In this document: piece by piece, positions 24,291-33,915 of the stretch
Position numbering within the stretch: the stretch's first letter is position 1
Layout: each line of letters begins with the position of its first letter
Origin: Halovulum sp039190275
GTDB lineage: Bacteria; Pseudomonadota; Alphaproteobacteria; Rhodobacterales; Rhodobacteraceae
Direction: 5' to 3'
NCBI GenBank assembly: GCA_039190275.1
Contig: JBCCYF010000007.1
Coordinates: 1 to 64,000, forward strand
Length of the DNA stretch: 64,000 bases
Position numbers and translations under genes: made by a program
The notes under the pieces: model-generated
The model's database searches: none
The model's input: only the letters and a program-made list of their open reading frames with translations
Told to the model about the DNA's origin: nothing

Positions 24291-25783
24291 GCTGCAAACT
24301 CCGTTTCCCGGATGTGGCGCGCCGAGCGAAGTGCCAGGGCCGCGATTGTCAAAGCCGGGTTCACGGCAGCGGATGTGGGCAACACGGATGCATCCACGAC
24401 AAAGAGGTTGGGGTGATCATGCGTCCGGCAATACGTATCGACAACGCTGCTGTCGGGATCATCCCCCAGCCGGGCGGTTCCACATTGATGGGAGGGGGTC
24501 CGCCGGTCAAACGGACGCGCCAGGACGATGGGGAAACCGGCCTTGCGCAGACAGGATTTGAGCTTCATTACCAGAGCCTCATGCGTCGCCCAGTTCGAGC
24601 GCTTCCAATCCAGTCGGACGTGAGTACCTGCCAGCGTGACCCGGCTTTCCGGGTTGGGCAGATCCTCGGACATTGCATAGAAATCAAACGAACGGGCAGC
24701 TATGTATTGCGCCATCCACCGGGGCAGTCGGGATGATGCTGTCAAAATCGGTGCCGAGATCTTTCCCAACAGTTGGATGTTGCCCAAGGGCGGCCCCCCT
24801 GCCCCGTCAGACAGGTAGAAGTCATTGCACATAAGCGTTTTCTGATAGACCGCATGATTTTGCCGCATCGGGTGGAGCGCAAGCACGGCCGATGAATTGT
24901 GGTTCATGAAATTGCGCCCCACCTGGTCCGAAGAATTGGCCAGGCCCGTAGGAAAGTTTTCATTCGCCGACGCAAGCAACAGCGCGGCGCTTTGGACGGC
25001 ACCGGCCGAGAGCACCACAAGGCTTGGGTTTACCTGCTGTAGTGTACCGTTTTGGACATAGCGAACGTCTTTGATACGCCCTGCATCATCGCAGGTCAGG
25101 GCAGTGACCTTGCATCCGGTTTGGATCTCGACGTTCGAATGCTTCAGTGCCGACCGTATCCCGATTGTTTCCGCGTCCATTTTTCCGCCGCAGGTGTCGG
25201 GATGCGCATCCCAGGGGTGCTGTCCGGCCGCAAGCCAACGATTGATATCCACGCCAAGCGGAAGCGACACCGGCGTCAGCCCCGCACCTGTCAAGCGCCT
25301 GCGCAGGTCTGCGATATCCGCTTCATCCGGGACAGGCGGATGCTCGTAACCGCCGGATCGCGCCGGTTCCGAGGGTCCGTTTTCGCATCGACCGCGCACC
25401 TGATATAGGCGCTCAGCGGCCAGGTAGTCCGGCTCCAGCTCCTCATAACTGATCGGCCAGCCGGGTGTGACGCCTCCACGATGCCGGATCGGGGCAAAAT
25501 CCTCGGCGCGGTATCGGATCAGCGCCGCCCCATAGAACTTCGAATTGCCACCGACAGTGTAGTAATTTCCGGGGTTGAAGGGCCGGCCCGCCCCATCAAG
25601 CCATTCCTCTTTGGGCCGAAACACACCACCACCAAAAATCGCCTCGGCATCCCGGTCCAAGCGCGACGGCTTTAGGCCTTCACCCCTTTCCAGGATCAGG
25701 ATCCTCTTGCCCAAGGGGGCGAGCGCGGCGGCAACAGTTGCGCCCCCCATGCCGGACCCGATTATGACGACATCCGGGGCCAT
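24287..25783 (-). CDS. Second GMC-type FAD oxidoreductase
   Basis: Flavoprotein of 498 residues, only distantly like its operon partner at 21930. FAD motif IIGSGMGGATVAAALAPLG at the N-terminus; NPGNYYTVGGNSKFYGAALIRYR is the flavin-contact region of the subgroup that includes pyranose oxidases and gluconate/sugar dehydrogenases; the catalytic His lies in SHQCGTARLGDDP and the Asn in AVNPALTIAALALRSA. The relation to sugar-oxidising GMC enzymes fits the adjacent sugar-type ABC transporter: it shares one base with the ATPase gene. Reaction site on the substrate (C2, C3 or other) is unknown. Confidence 0.85.
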   Translation of the reverse strand: MAPDVVIIGSGMGGATVAAALAPLGKRILILERGEGLKPSRLDRDAEAIFGGGVFRPKEEWLDGAGRPFNPGNYYTVGGNSKFYGAALIRYRAEDFAPIRHRGGVTPGWPISYEELEPDYLAAERLYQVRGRCENGPSEPARSGGYEHPPVPDEADIADLRRRLTGAGLTPVSLPLGVDINRWLAAGQHPWDAHPDTCGGKMDAETIGIRSALKHSNVEIQTGCKVTALTCDDAGRIKDVRYVQNGTLQQVNPSLVVLSAGAVQSAALLLASANENFPTGLANSSDQVGRNFMNHNSSAVLALHPMRQNHAVYQKTLMCNDFYLSDGAGGPPLGNIQLLGKISAPILTASSRLPRWMAQYIAARSFDFYAMSEDLPNPESRVTLAGTHVRLDWKRSNWATHEALVMKLKSCLRKAGFPIVLARPFDRRTPSHQCGTARLGDDPDSSVVDTYCRTHDHPNLFVVDASVLPTSAAVNPALTIAALALRSARHIRETEFAA

Positions 25784-26895
25784 CAGGCCGGAATGCGATC
25801 TTCGGTTTCGGGATCGAACGCCACAGCCTTTTCCATATTCACCGCAAAATCAAAATCCTGCCCCGCGCGAACCTCGGCATCCGATCGCATGCGCGCAATG
25901 ACGTCCTTGCCGCCCAGCGACATTGAAACGAAGGTGTCCGAGCCAGCGGGTTCGGTCACAACAATTCTGTTTGTCAGATGCGCGATGTTCGTCGATTTCC
26001 GGTCTGCGCCATCGACGTCGGTGACCGTCTCGGGTCGGATACCCAGCAAGATCTCGCGCCCGTCCCATTGGGACAGGTTCGGCTGGCTAAACGGAAGATG
26101 GGCCGGACTGCCGTCGTATCGGGTAATCTCGGCCTGCGGTATGCCGTTCTGGATGCGCACGGTGGCAGGAATGACGTTCATCGCGGGCGAGCCCATGAAC
26201 GTCGCCACGAAGATATTCGACGGGCTGTCGTAGATCTCCTGCGGTGTTCCCAATTGCTGCACATATCCGCCGTTCATCACCGCGATCCGGGTCGACAGGG
26301 TCATGGCTTCGATCTGATCATGGGTTACATAAACAATGGTTGTCCCCAGGTTCTGATGCAGTTTCTTGATCTCGGTACGCATATCGACGCGCAGCTTGGC
26401 ATCAAGATTGGACAGCGGCTCATCGAACAGGAAAACATCCGGGTTGCGTACAAGCGCACGTCCCATGGCGACGCGTTGCCTCTGCCCGCCGGACAATTGC
26501 CCGGGTTTGCGGTCCAGAAGTTGCTCAATCTGCAGAAGCCTGGCAACGTCCCGCATTGCCTTTTCCCGCTCGGGCTTTGGGGTCCCATGCATTTCTAGGC
26601 CGAAGGTGATGTTCTGGCCGACGGTCATGTTCGGGTACAGCGCATAGCTTTGGAACACCATCGCGATATTGCGCTTTGACGGATGTACGCCATTCATAAC
26701 GTCGCTTCTGATCCTGATCTCACCGCTCGTGATCTCCTCCAACCCGGCGATCATGTTCAGGAGCGTGGATTTGCCACAGCCTGAGGGTCCAACCAGCACC
26801 AGAAACTCACCCTCCTCAATCGAGATGTCCACCTTGTGCAGCACCTCGACCGCGCCGTAGGATTTGGTCGCATTGTCGATATCAAGAAATCCCAT
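25783..26895 (-). CDS. Sugar ABC transporter ATP-binding protein (UgpC/MalK type)
   Basis: ATPase subunit of 370 residues of the CUT1 family. Walker A GPSGCGKST, Q-loop MVFQSYALYPNMTV, signature LSGGQRQRVAMGRALVR, Walker B VFLFDEPLSNLD, switch His in VTHDQIEAM. The C-terminal 120 residues form the OB/TOBE regulatory domain (ILLGIRPETV) of MalK-like proteins. It drives the import system made with the two permeases and binding protein just upstream in the same operon. Confidence 0.95.
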   Translation of the reverse strand: MGFLDIDNATKSYGAVEVLHKVDISIEEGEFLVLVGPSGCGKSTLLNMIAGLEEITSGEIRIRSDVMNGVHPSKRNIAMVFQSYALYPNMTVGQNITFGLEMHGTPKPEREKAMRDVARLLQIEQLLDRKPGQLSGGQRQRVAMGRALVRNPDVFLFDEPLSNLDAKLRVDMRTEIKKLHQNLGTTIVYVTHDQIEAMTLSTRIAVMNGGYVQQLGTPQEIYDSPSNIFVATFMGSPAMNVIPATVRIQNGIPQAEITRYDGSPAHLPFSQPNLSQWDGREILLGIRPETVTDVDGADRKSTNIAHLTNRIVVTEPAGSDTFVSMSLGGKDVIARMRSDAEVRAGQDFDFAVNMEKAVAFDPETEDRIPA

Positions 26896-26900
26896 AACGG

Positions 26901-27782
26901 TTACCCCTTTACGGAACCCGCCATCAGCCCGCGGACAAAGTAACGCCCCGCGACGACGTAGACGAGCAGAGTTGGCATGGCGGCCAGGATCGCGCCAGCA
27001 AAGTGGACGTTGTACTCTTTGACCCCATGCGAGGCCTGAACCAGATTGTTGAGCGCGACCGTCATCGGCTGACTGTCGGCCCCCGCGAAGGAGGCCCCGA
27101 ACAGGAAGTCATTCCAGATATTGGTAAACTGCCAAATGATCGACACAACGGCGATCGGCCCTGACGAGGGAAGAAGAATACGCCAGAAAATCTGAAAGAA
27201 GCCGGCACCGTCGATCTGCGCCGCGCGGATCAATTCGGTCGGAAACACCGCGTAGTAGTTGCGGAAGTAAAGCGTGGTGAAGCCGATCCCATACACCACA
27301 TGGACAAGGGCCAGGCCCCAGGTCGTTCCAGCCAGCCCCATCAGCCCCAGCATTCGTGCCATCGGAATCAGTACGATCTGGAATGGAATAAAGCAGGCGA
27401 ACAGCATCAGACCAAACAGGATCGTGTCGTATTTGAACCGCCACTTGGTCAGCACATAGCCGTTGAGTGCGCCAAGTATCGTCGAGACCGCCACGGCGGG
27501 CACAACCATCTTGATCGAGTTCCAGAAGTAAGGCGCCAGCCCTGTGGGCTCTACCCCGATCTGAGCCGAAGACCAGGCCTTGAGCCACGGCTCGAAGGTC
27601 ACCTGCTCGGGCAGGTTCATCATACCACCGCCCGTGATCTCGGCCAGTGGCTTAACCGAGTTCACCAGCATCACGTAGAGCGGCAGCATGTAAAACAGCG
27701 CGAACAGGATCAGCACGACATAGATCAACGTCCGGGTCACTCGGCCTGTTCGAATTGCGGTATCCTGGGAGGCGATGGACAT
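26901..27782 (-). CDS. Carbohydrate ABC transporter permease (MalG-like)
   Basis: Inner-membrane permease of 293 residues with six predicted helices. The EAA motif that contacts the ATPase is AAQIDGAGFFQIFWRILLPSSGP (about residues 195-217), and the N-terminal MLPLYVMLVNSVKP is typical of MalG-type CUT1 permeases. It shares one base with the MalF-like gene and lies five bases before the ATPase gene. Confidence 0.94.
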   Translation of the reverse strand: MSIASQDTAIRTGRVTRTLIYVVLILFALFYMLPLYVMLVNSVKPLAEITGGGMMNLPEQVTFEPWLKAWSSAQIGVEPTGLAPYFWNSIKMVVPAVAVSTILGALNGYVLTKWRFKYDTILFGLMLFACFIPFQIVLIPMARMLGLMGLAGTTWGLALVHVVYGIGFTTLYFRNYYAVFPTELIRAAQIDGAGFFQIFWRILLPSSGPIAVVSIIWQFTNIWNDFLFGASFAGADSQPMTVALNNLVQASHGVKEYNVHFAGAILAAMPTLLVYVVAGRYFVRGLMAGSVKG

Positions 27783-28675
27783 CAGCGTTTCTCCCGCAGT
27801 TCCGAATAGAGATAGGGGATCATGATCGCAGCGATGGTCATCAGCATAATTGTGGCCGAAGCTGCCCCGATCCCCATCTGGTTCCGCGTGAAGGTATAGG
27901 AGTACATGAAGGTTGCCGGCAGTTCCGTGGCCCGGCCCGGTCCTCCGCCCGTAAGGGCGATCACAAGGTCAAAGGTCTTGATCGCAAGGTGCGACAGGAT
28001 CACGAAGGCGGATAAAAACGCAGGGCGCAGTTGCGGAATAATAATCCTGCGATACAGGTTCCAGTTGCTGGCGCCATCCATCTGCGCGGCATTCAGGATT
28101 TCATTGTCGATGCCGCGCAATCCCGCAAGAAACATCGCCATTACAAACCCGCTGGTTTGCCAAACCGCCGCCAGAACAACCGTATAGATAGCGAAGTTCC
28201 GATCCTTGATCCACTTGAACTCAAAGCTTTCCCAACCCCAGGTGTGCATCACATTTTCCAACCCGATACCGGGGTCCAGAAACCACTTCCATGCGGTGCC
28301 TGTGACGATGAAACTCAGTGCCATGGGGTAGAGGTAAATTGGGCGCAACAGGCCCTCGCCGCGGATTTTTTGATCCAGGAAGATCGCCAGACCCAACCCG
28401 ATGGCGGTGCAGATCGAGATATAAAGGGCGGCGAAAACACCCATGTTCCTGAGTGATACCTCCCAATGGCTCAATCGCCAGAGCTTGCTGTAGTTCTCGA
28501 AACCGACCCAGCCGTAGCTGGGCAAAATCCGGCTGTCGGTGAATGACAGATACACTGAAAACAGGATGAATCCGTAGACAAACACCAGCATCATCGCCAG
28601 CGACGGCGACAAGACCAATTTGGGGATCCAGTTTTGCAGGCGTGTCTTGAAATCCGCGTTGGCCGAGTAAGCCAT
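27782..28675 (-). CDS. Carbohydrate ABC transporter permease (MalF/UgpA-like)
   Basis: Inner-membrane permease of about 297 residues and six helices, CUT1 family; the EAA loop is AAQMDGASNWNLYRRIIIPQLRP. I use the ATG at 28675, which is 6-7 bases from a GGGAGGG ribosome site; the GTG one codon earlier is less favourable. Separated from the binding-protein gene by 88 bases that hold a strong hairpin. Confidence 0.93.
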   Translation of the reverse strand: MAYSANADFKTRLQNWIPKLVLSPSLAMMLVFVYGFILFSVYLSFTDSRILPSYGWVGFENYSKLWRLSHWEVSLRNMGVFAALYISICTAIGLGLAIFLDQKIRGEGLLRPIYLYPMALSFIVTGTAWKWFLDPGIGLENVMHTWGWESFEFKWIKDRNFAIYTVVLAAVWQTSGFVMAMFLAGLRGIDNEILNAAQMDGASNWNLYRRIIIPQLRPAFLSAFVILSHLAIKTFDLVIALTGGGPGRATELPATFMYSYTFTRNQMGIGAASATIMLMTIAAIMIPYLYSELREKR

Positions 28676-28724
28676 CACGCACCCTCCCTGTCTGAGCCGG
28701 TGTTCATCGTGTGATGCGCAAGCA

Positions 28725-28757
28725 CGGATGGGGCAACGAGCTCGGTTGCCCCATCCG
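28725..28757 (-). other. Strong intercistronic hairpin after the sugar-binding-protein gene
   Basis: Perfect 13-base inverted repeat CGGATGGGGCAAC / GTTGCCCCATCCG with a 7-base loop, beginning seven bases after the binding-protein stop codon. There is no T run and translation of downstream genes has its own ribosome site, so this is likely a stem that protects the upstream mRNA or trims downstream expression. Confidence 0.7.
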
Positions 28758-28763
28758 ACAAGA

Positions 28764-30014
28764 TCACTTGGCTATCGACACAGCGTCCACCAATTCGACC
28801 ACGGCGGTTTCACTGTCGAACTCGCCGTTGAAGTGCGCGGTGACCACGTCGTAGATCGCGTTTTTGACAGACGCAGGTGCGGCGTGCCCGTGGGCCATTG
28901 ACCCGAACAGGTTTCCCGAGCCCGCAGCGGCGGCAAGGTCTTTCATCCCCTGCTTACCGCAATCGTCAAAGTCTGCGTCGCTGACATCGGTCCGCGCCGG
29001 AACCGACCCTTTCACCACATTGAAGGCAGACTGGAAGTTCGGCGACAAGATCGCCGAGGCCAGCGCCGCCTGTTCGGCAGATACGGAACCGCCCTGATCG
29101 AACATCATGAACTGGTCAGCATTGAACGTGACCTGTTCCGTGGTACCGGGGAAGCGGAAGCAAAGGAAGTCTTGCCCAGGCACCTTGCCCGCGTTCAGAA
29201 ACTCGCCCTTGGCCCAGTCACCCATCATCTGGAAACCGGCCTCGCCATTTATGACCATGGCCGTCGCGAGGTTCCAGTCACGCCCCGAGAAGTTGTCGTC
29301 GACATTCGCACGGATGGTGGCCATACGGTCAAACGCCTCCTTCATGCCATCCGAACCCAAGGCGCCCTCGTCCAGATCGATGAAGGCAGCCTTGTAACCG
29401 TCCGGACCCAGGACCGACATCGCCACAGCGTCAAACACCGTCGCTTCCTGCCAGGCCTGTCCACCATGCGCAATCGGTGTGATCCCGGCGGCTTTCAGCG
29501 TATCCAATGCGGCGGTAAACTCGTCCCATGTGGTTGGGGCTGCGATACCATTGGCGTCCAGAACGGCCTTGTTGGCCCAAACCCAGTTGGTCGAATGCAC
29601 GTTAACGGGTGCCGAGACCCACTTGCCGTCAACCTTGGCAAACTCTTTGAGCGCATCCGGAACAACCGCGTCCCACCCTTCGGTTGCGGCCACTTCGTTC
29701 AGGTCGGCCAACACGCCCTGGTTGCCCCAGTCCAGAATATCGAAACCCAGACCTTGCACGGCCGTCGGCGCGTTGCCCGCAGTGACGCGCGCCCGTAGAA
29801 CGGTCATCGCCTGTTCGCCGCCACCGCCCGCGACCGGCATGTCGGTCCAGCCGATGCCTTGGCCCTCAAGGTCCTGTTTCAGAACGTTTAACGCGGCCGC
29901 CTCGCCACCCGAAGTCCACCAGTGCAGAACCTCGACATCTTCGGCCGCGACCATAGTTGTCGAAGCTAACAGGGCCGCGACAACCATTGCCTGTGTCTTT
30001 GTAGACGTACGCAT
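28764..30014 (-). CDS. Sugar ABC transporter substrate-binding protein
   Basis: Periplasmic binding protein of 416 residues. Signal peptide at 1-24 (ending STTMVAA), then VEVLHWWTSGGEAAALNVLKQ, the start of the family 1 (MalE-like) group; the tryptophan pair and GWDAVVP, GGQAWQEATVFDA and MMGDWAKGEF segments are like those of glucose/mannose- and oligosaccharide-binding members. This suggests a mono- or disaccharide or glycoside as cargo. It is fifth in the operon, 40 bases after the aldehyde dehydrogenase gene, with its own GGGAGGA ribosome site. Confidence 0.92.
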   Translation of the reverse strand: MRTSTKTQAMVVAALLASTTMVAAEDVEVLHWWTSGGEAAALNVLKQDLEGQGIGWTDMPVAGGGGEQAMTVLRARVTAGNAPTAVQGLGFDILDWGNQGVLADLNEVAATEGWDAVVPDALKEFAKVDGKWVSAPVNVHSTNWVWANKAVLDANGIAAPTTWDEFTAALDTLKAAGITPIAHGGQAWQEATVFDAVAMSVLGPDGYKAAFIDLDEGALGSDGMKEAFDRMATIRANVDDNFSGRDWNLATAMVINGEAGFQMMGDWAKGEFLNAGKVPGQDFLCFRFPGTTEQVTFNADQFMMFDQGGSVSAEQAALASAILSPNFQSAFNVVKGSVPARTDVSDADFDDCGKQGMKDLAAAAGSGNLFGSMAHGHAAPASVKNAIYDVVTAHFNGEFDSETAVVELVDAVSIAK

Positions 30015-30054
30015 TTAGAATCCTCCCATATTGCGTAACTTGATGTTCACGCGA

Positions 30055-31575
30055 TCAATCGCGCGTCTTCACCCAAGGGGTGCGCGTGCGCCCGATGCGC
30101 ATCACAACCGATTTCACCTCCAGGAATTCGTCAAAGCCATAGCGGCCAATTTCGCGCCCTGTTCCGGACTGTTTCACGCCACCAAACGTCACTTCCGGAT
30201 ATCCGTCCATCCAGGTATTGGTCCAAACTGTCCCGGCCTGAGCGTGCCGGGCAAACTCCAGGCATGTGTGGACGTTCTCGCTCCAGACCCCTGCGGACAG
30301 GCCATAGGAGGAATCGTTCACCAGTGACACAGCCTCGTCGAATGATTGAAAGGTCAGAACCGTCAGCACGGGACCAAACACCTCATCCCGGGCGATAGCC
30401 ATGTCCGGCGAGACGCCGCTGACGATGGTTGGCTGATAGAACTGCCGACCCAGACCCGGAACATCGAGCGCGGCACCACCCAGTTCCACTGTTGCCCCGG
30501 CCGCCACGGCATCCTGCACATAGCGGTCGATGTTGGCGCCGTGTTCCGGGGTTACAATCGCGCCAACCTGTGTGTCCGGGTCCAGCGGATCGCCGAAAGC
30601 CACCTCGCGCGACAGGGCCACAACGCGCGCGACGATATCCCGGGCAACATCCTCGTGCACAATGATCCGGCTGGAGGCGTTGCAGCATTGGCCAACGTTG
30701 AAGTAGACGCCAAAGACGACCGCATCCACCACACTGTCCAGGTCGGCATCGGGAAAGATTACCTGCGCGTTCTTACCGCCAAGTTCCAGTGCCACTTTCT
30801 TAAGTGTTCCCGCAGAGGCCTCGGTGATTTTCTTACCCACGGCCGTGGAGCCGGTGAAGGTCACCATGTCGACCGCCTCATGCGTCGACATCAGACCGCC
30901 AACCGGGTCACCATATCCCAGAACGATGTTGCAGACCCCCGGTGGCAGGCCCGCTTCCATCAACAGCTCCCCCATCATGACGGTAGAAGACGGCGTGATT
31001 TCAGAGGGTTTCACGACGACACTACAGCCCGCCGCAAGCGCAAAAGGCAGCTTTTGGCTCAGGATCCAGAACGGGAAGTTCCACGGCGTGATGATGGACA
31101 CGACACCAATGGGTTCTTTCAGCACCACACCCAGCATATCGTCGCCCAAGGTGTTGTGGGTGTCGCCATGGCTCGTTCGGGCAAGCGACGCGGCATAGCG
31201 CCAAAGATCCGCAGCGCCCGACACTTCGCCGCGCGACTGCGAGATCGGCTTGCCGCTCTCCAGTGTTTCCAGAAGGGCGATCCGCTCGACATTTGCCTCG
31301 ATCAGCTCGGCCGCCTTCAGCAGCCGCTCGGACCGGGCCTTGCCGGATATCCGGCTCCAAACACCAGCATCGAACGACCGGCGGGCCGCGGCAATTGCAG
31401 CGTTTGTTTCGTCCGCACCCCCCTGCGCAGACCGGCTGACCACCACGCCATGGGACGGAGATATCCGCTCAAAGTACGCGTCACTCCCGACCCAATGACC
31501 GTCAATCAGATGGCGGCCCTCGAACAGTTCCGGCAAATCCGCATTTATAGCAGGGGTAATGGTCAGGTCCTTCAT
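30055..31575 (-). CDS. NAD(P)-dependent aldehyde dehydrogenase
   Basis: Non-acylating aldehyde dehydrogenase of 506 residues. Visible are PWNFPFW (substrate/cofactor), TFTGSTAVGKKI (cofactor), general-base Glu264 in LELGGKNAQ and nucleophile Cys298 in GQCCNASSR, plus EVFGPVLTV. It most resembles the betaine-aldehyde/gamma-aminobutyraldehyde type. The presence of Glu264 argues against a CoA-acylating malonate- or methylmalonate-semialdehyde dehydrogenase. Within the operon it may oxidise an aldehyde released by the aldolase-like or dehydrogenase steps to an acid that the CoA transferase then activates (inference). Confidence 0.93.
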   Translation of the reverse strand: MKDLTITPAINADLPELFEGRHLIDGHWVGSDAYFERISPSHGVVVSRSAQGGADETNAAIAAARRSFDAGVWSRISGKARSERLLKAAELIEANVERIALLETLESGKPISQSRGEVSGAADLWRYAASLARTSHGDTHNTLGDDMLGVVLKEPIGVVSIITPWNFPFWILSQKLPFALAAGCSVVVKPSEITPSSTVMMGELLMEAGLPPGVCNIVLGYGDPVGGLMSTHEAVDMVTFTGSTAVGKKITEASAGTLKKVALELGGKNAQVIFPDADLDSVVDAVVFGVYFNVGQCCNASSRIIVHEDVARDIVARVVALSREVAFGDPLDPDTQVGAIVTPEHGANIDRYVQDAVAAGATVELGGAALDVPGLGRQFYQPTIVSGVSPDMAIARDEVFGPVLTVLTFQSFDEAVSLVNDSSYGLSAGVWSENVHTCLEFARHAQAGTVWTNTWMDGYPEVTFGGVKQSGTGREIGRYGFDEFLEVKSVVMRIGRTRTPWVKTRD

Positions 31576-31579
31576 TGCG

Positions 31580-32347
31580 TCAAAGCCCCGAAAACGTCGG
31601 TTGTTTTTTGTTCAGAAATGCGGCGACACCCTCGGCACGGTCATCGCTGGCCGCAATCGCCGCGCTGCCCAGCGCTTCGATCATCGCGGCACTGTCCTCG
31701 CCCGCTGCGGCATGGATCATCGCCTTTGACACTTCCACGGCACGGGGTGACAAGGCGGCCAGCTCATCCGCCATTTCGCGTGCGACGGTCAGGGCATCGT
31801 CGGAAACAGTCGCAACAAAGCCAGTCGCTGCCGCCCGCACGGCGCCTATCCGACCGCCAAACAAAGCCATTTCCTTGACCACCGGCTCTGGCAGCAGCCT
31901 GAGCAGACGCTGCGTGCCGGACCACCCCGGAACGATACCGACCCGCGCTTCGGGCAGGGCTAGCGTTGCGTTGGGTGCCATAACCCGTATATCGCAGGCA
32001 CTTGCCAGTTCCAGGCCACCGCCAAAGGCGTGTCCGTTCAGCGCGGCGATTGTGGGCACATGCAACCTGGCGAGGCGATCGAATATGCGGTGACCGCGAC
32101 GCACCCAAATCCGCGAAAACTCAACCGGTGAGAGGGTTCCCCACTCGGCGATATCCGCGCCGCAGCAAAATGCCCGCGATCCGGCGCCGGTCACGATCAC
32201 CCCGCGCACCGTTTCGCTCGTCTCAATCGCGTCCAGACAACCGCTCAGCGTTTCGAGCATTTCAGTTGTTAGCGCGTTCAGCTTGGCTTCATTTTCGAGC
32301 GTCAGAACGGCCAGACCATCGGCGATATTCAAGGAAACAGTACTCAT
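31580..32347 (-). CDS. Enoyl-CoA hydratase/isomerase family protein
   Basis: Crotonase-fold enzyme of 255 residues. Oxyanion-hole segments are SRAFCCGADIAEW (about 58-70) and HAFGGGLELASACD (about 104-117). The first catalytic acid of hydratases would lie in LASACDIRVMAPNATLALPEARVGIVPGWSGTQRL, where both the Glu of PEARVG and the GTQRL motif are kept, so hydratase activity is plausible. It overlaps the CoA-transferase gene by 4 bases and lies four bases before the aldehyde dehydrogenase gene. Confidence 0.9.
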   Translation of the reverse strand: MSTVSLNIADGLAVLTLENEAKLNALTTEMLETLSGCLDAIETSETVRGVIVTGAGSRAFCCGADIAEWGTLSPVEFSRIWVRRGHRIFDRLARLHVPTIAALNGHAFGGGLELASACDIRVMAPNATLALPEARVGIVPGWSGTQRLLRLLPEPVVKEMALFGGRIGAVRAAATGFVATVSDDALTVAREMADELAALSPRAVEVSKAMIHAAAGEDSAAMIEALGSAAIAASDDRAEGVAAFLNKKQPTFSGL

Positions 32348-33915
32348 ATCCGCAGTCCCATCGGGCTCTGGACCAGCAGCGACTTGTCCATAAGTGCGGC
32401 ATTCCCGGATACGGTGACACGTCCACCGGACGCTGCGACGATATCTTCGTCGGGCCGGATGCCAGGCATGATTTCGGTCGCGATCAACCCCTGATCTGTC
32501 AAGCGGATGACGCAGCGTTCGGTGATGTAAAGGACGTTCTGGCCCAGTTGCCGTGCGCGTTTGCCGGCAAAGGTTACATGCTCGACAGCGTCGACCATTT
32601 TTGTGAACCGACCCGGCGCCGCAACCCTGATCCCGTCGTCGGTCAGATCGATTTGTGCGCCGGCCTCGAACCAGCCGGAAAACACGATATGCTTGGCCCG
32701 GGCAGTGATGTCGACAAAGCCGCCGCAGCCTGCGGTGAGGTAAGGCTTTTTGCCCAGCTTAGATACATTCACATTCCCCTCAACATCCACCTCAAGGAAG
32801 GACAGGAAAGACATATCGAACCCTGCCCCCTGAAAGTAGATGAACTGCTGTGGCGAGGGCACAAAGGCGTCGGCGTTCGAGGCGCATCCAAAGGCGAAAC
32901 CGGTCAACGGCACCCCGCCAACAGCCCCCTGTTCAATCGCCCAGGTGACCGCGTCGCAATGGCCTTCCTCCAGCAGAATGCGGGGCACCAACGCGCTGAT
33001 CCCAAAACCCAGATTAGCGGTCATTCCCGCTTTTAGTTCCTGTGCCGCGCGGCGGGCGATCACCTTTTCAACGCTATGTTCAGCAGTGGCAAAACTGTCC
33101 CATGGCCGCATGATCTGTCCTGATATCGCAGGATCATAGGGTGTTTCGCAGGTTTGCTTCTGATCCGGGTCGATGACCACAACGTCGATCAGATGGCCCG
33201 GAACCCGCACATCATGCGGACGCAGGCTGCCCGCGGCGGTGACGCGCTCGACCTGTGCAATCACAAGTCCCCCATGGTTACGCACGCAGATCGCCTGTTC
33301 CAGACCGCCCAGATAGGCGCCCTCGTGCTCATAGGTCAGATTTCCGCGCTCATCCGCCGTCGTCGCCCGCAAGATGCAGACGTTTGGAACAATGTTGGGA
33401 AAATGAAGCCAGGTGTCGCCAGCAAATTCGACCCGCGAGACAATCGGCTTTGCGGCCCCTCTTTCGTTCATCGCGCAGCCTTCACGCTGCGGATCGACGA
33501 AAGTCTCAATCCCGATTTGCGTCAGAACACCGGGCCGCCGGGCCGCCGCCTCACGATGCATATCGTACATTATGCCCGACGGAACATTGTAGGCCGCGAC
33601 ACGGTCCTCAACAATCATCTTCCAGATCTCAGGCATCTCAAGGCTTGAGGGGCCCGACGGATAGGATCCGGCCAAAACCCGGGTCAAAAGCCCGTCCTTG
33701 GCCAGATAGTCCATGCCCTTGACGCCGTACATGTCTCCGGCGGCAATCGGATGCAGGGAAGTAATGTCTTTGGGGCGCGCTTCAGCATCATACCGTGCGC
33801 CAATCGCCTTGAGCACAAGGTCCGGACAGCCAAGCGATGAGGAGGATGAGACCGTGATCACCGCACCGTCCGGAATGCGCTGGGCAGCCTGCGCAGCAGT
33901 GACCAATTTGCTCAT
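32344..33915 (-). CDS. Acyl-CoA:carboxylate CoA transferase (family I, fused alpha-beta)
   Basis: CoA transferase of 523 residues, in which the alpha and beta halves are fused as in YdiF and propionate CoA-transferase. The catalytic glutamate that forms the enzyme-CoA thioester is Glu328 in WAIEQGAVGGVP; N-terminal SSSSLGCPDLVLKAIG and the LGFGISALVPRIL glycine loop are also typical. It moves CoA from a donor such as acetyl-CoA to a carboxylic acid. Overlaps of 4 bases on both sides tie it to the Gfo/Idh and enoyl-CoA hydratase genes. The acid substrate is unknown; acrylate or a hydroxy acid from sugar oxidation are candidates. Confidence 0.9.
   Translation of the reverse strand: MSKLVTAAQAAQRIPDGAVITVSSSSSLGCPDLVLKAIGARYDAEARPKDITSLHPIAAGDMYGVKGMDYLAKDGLLTRVLAGSYPSGPSSLEMPEIWKMIVEDRVAAYNVPSGIMYDMHREAAARRPGVLTQIGIETFVDPQREGCAMNERGAAKPIVSRVEFAGDTWLHFPNIVPNVCILRATTADERGNLTYEHEGAYLGGLEQAICVRNHGGLVIAQVERVTAAGSLRPHDVRVPGHLIDVVVIDPDQKQTCETPYDPAISGQIMRPWDSFATAEHSVEKVIARRAAQELKAGMTANLGFGISALVPRILLEEGHCDAVTWAIEQGAVGGVPLTGFAFGCASNADAFVPSPQQFIYFQGAGFDMSFLSFLEVDVEGNVNVSKLGKKPYLTAGCGGFVDITARAKHIVFSGWFEAGAQIDLTDDGIRVAAPGRFTKMVDAVEHVTFAGKRARQLGQNVLYITERCVIRLTDQGLIATEIMPGIRPDEDIVAASGGRVTVSGNAALMDKSLLVQSPMGLRI

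Noticed and set aside
30346..31878. Plus-strand open frame of 510 codons
   Set aside because: It lies antisense to the aldehyde dehydrogenase gene, has no recognisable domain and an unnatural residue mix; long antisense frames are common in GC-rich DNA.
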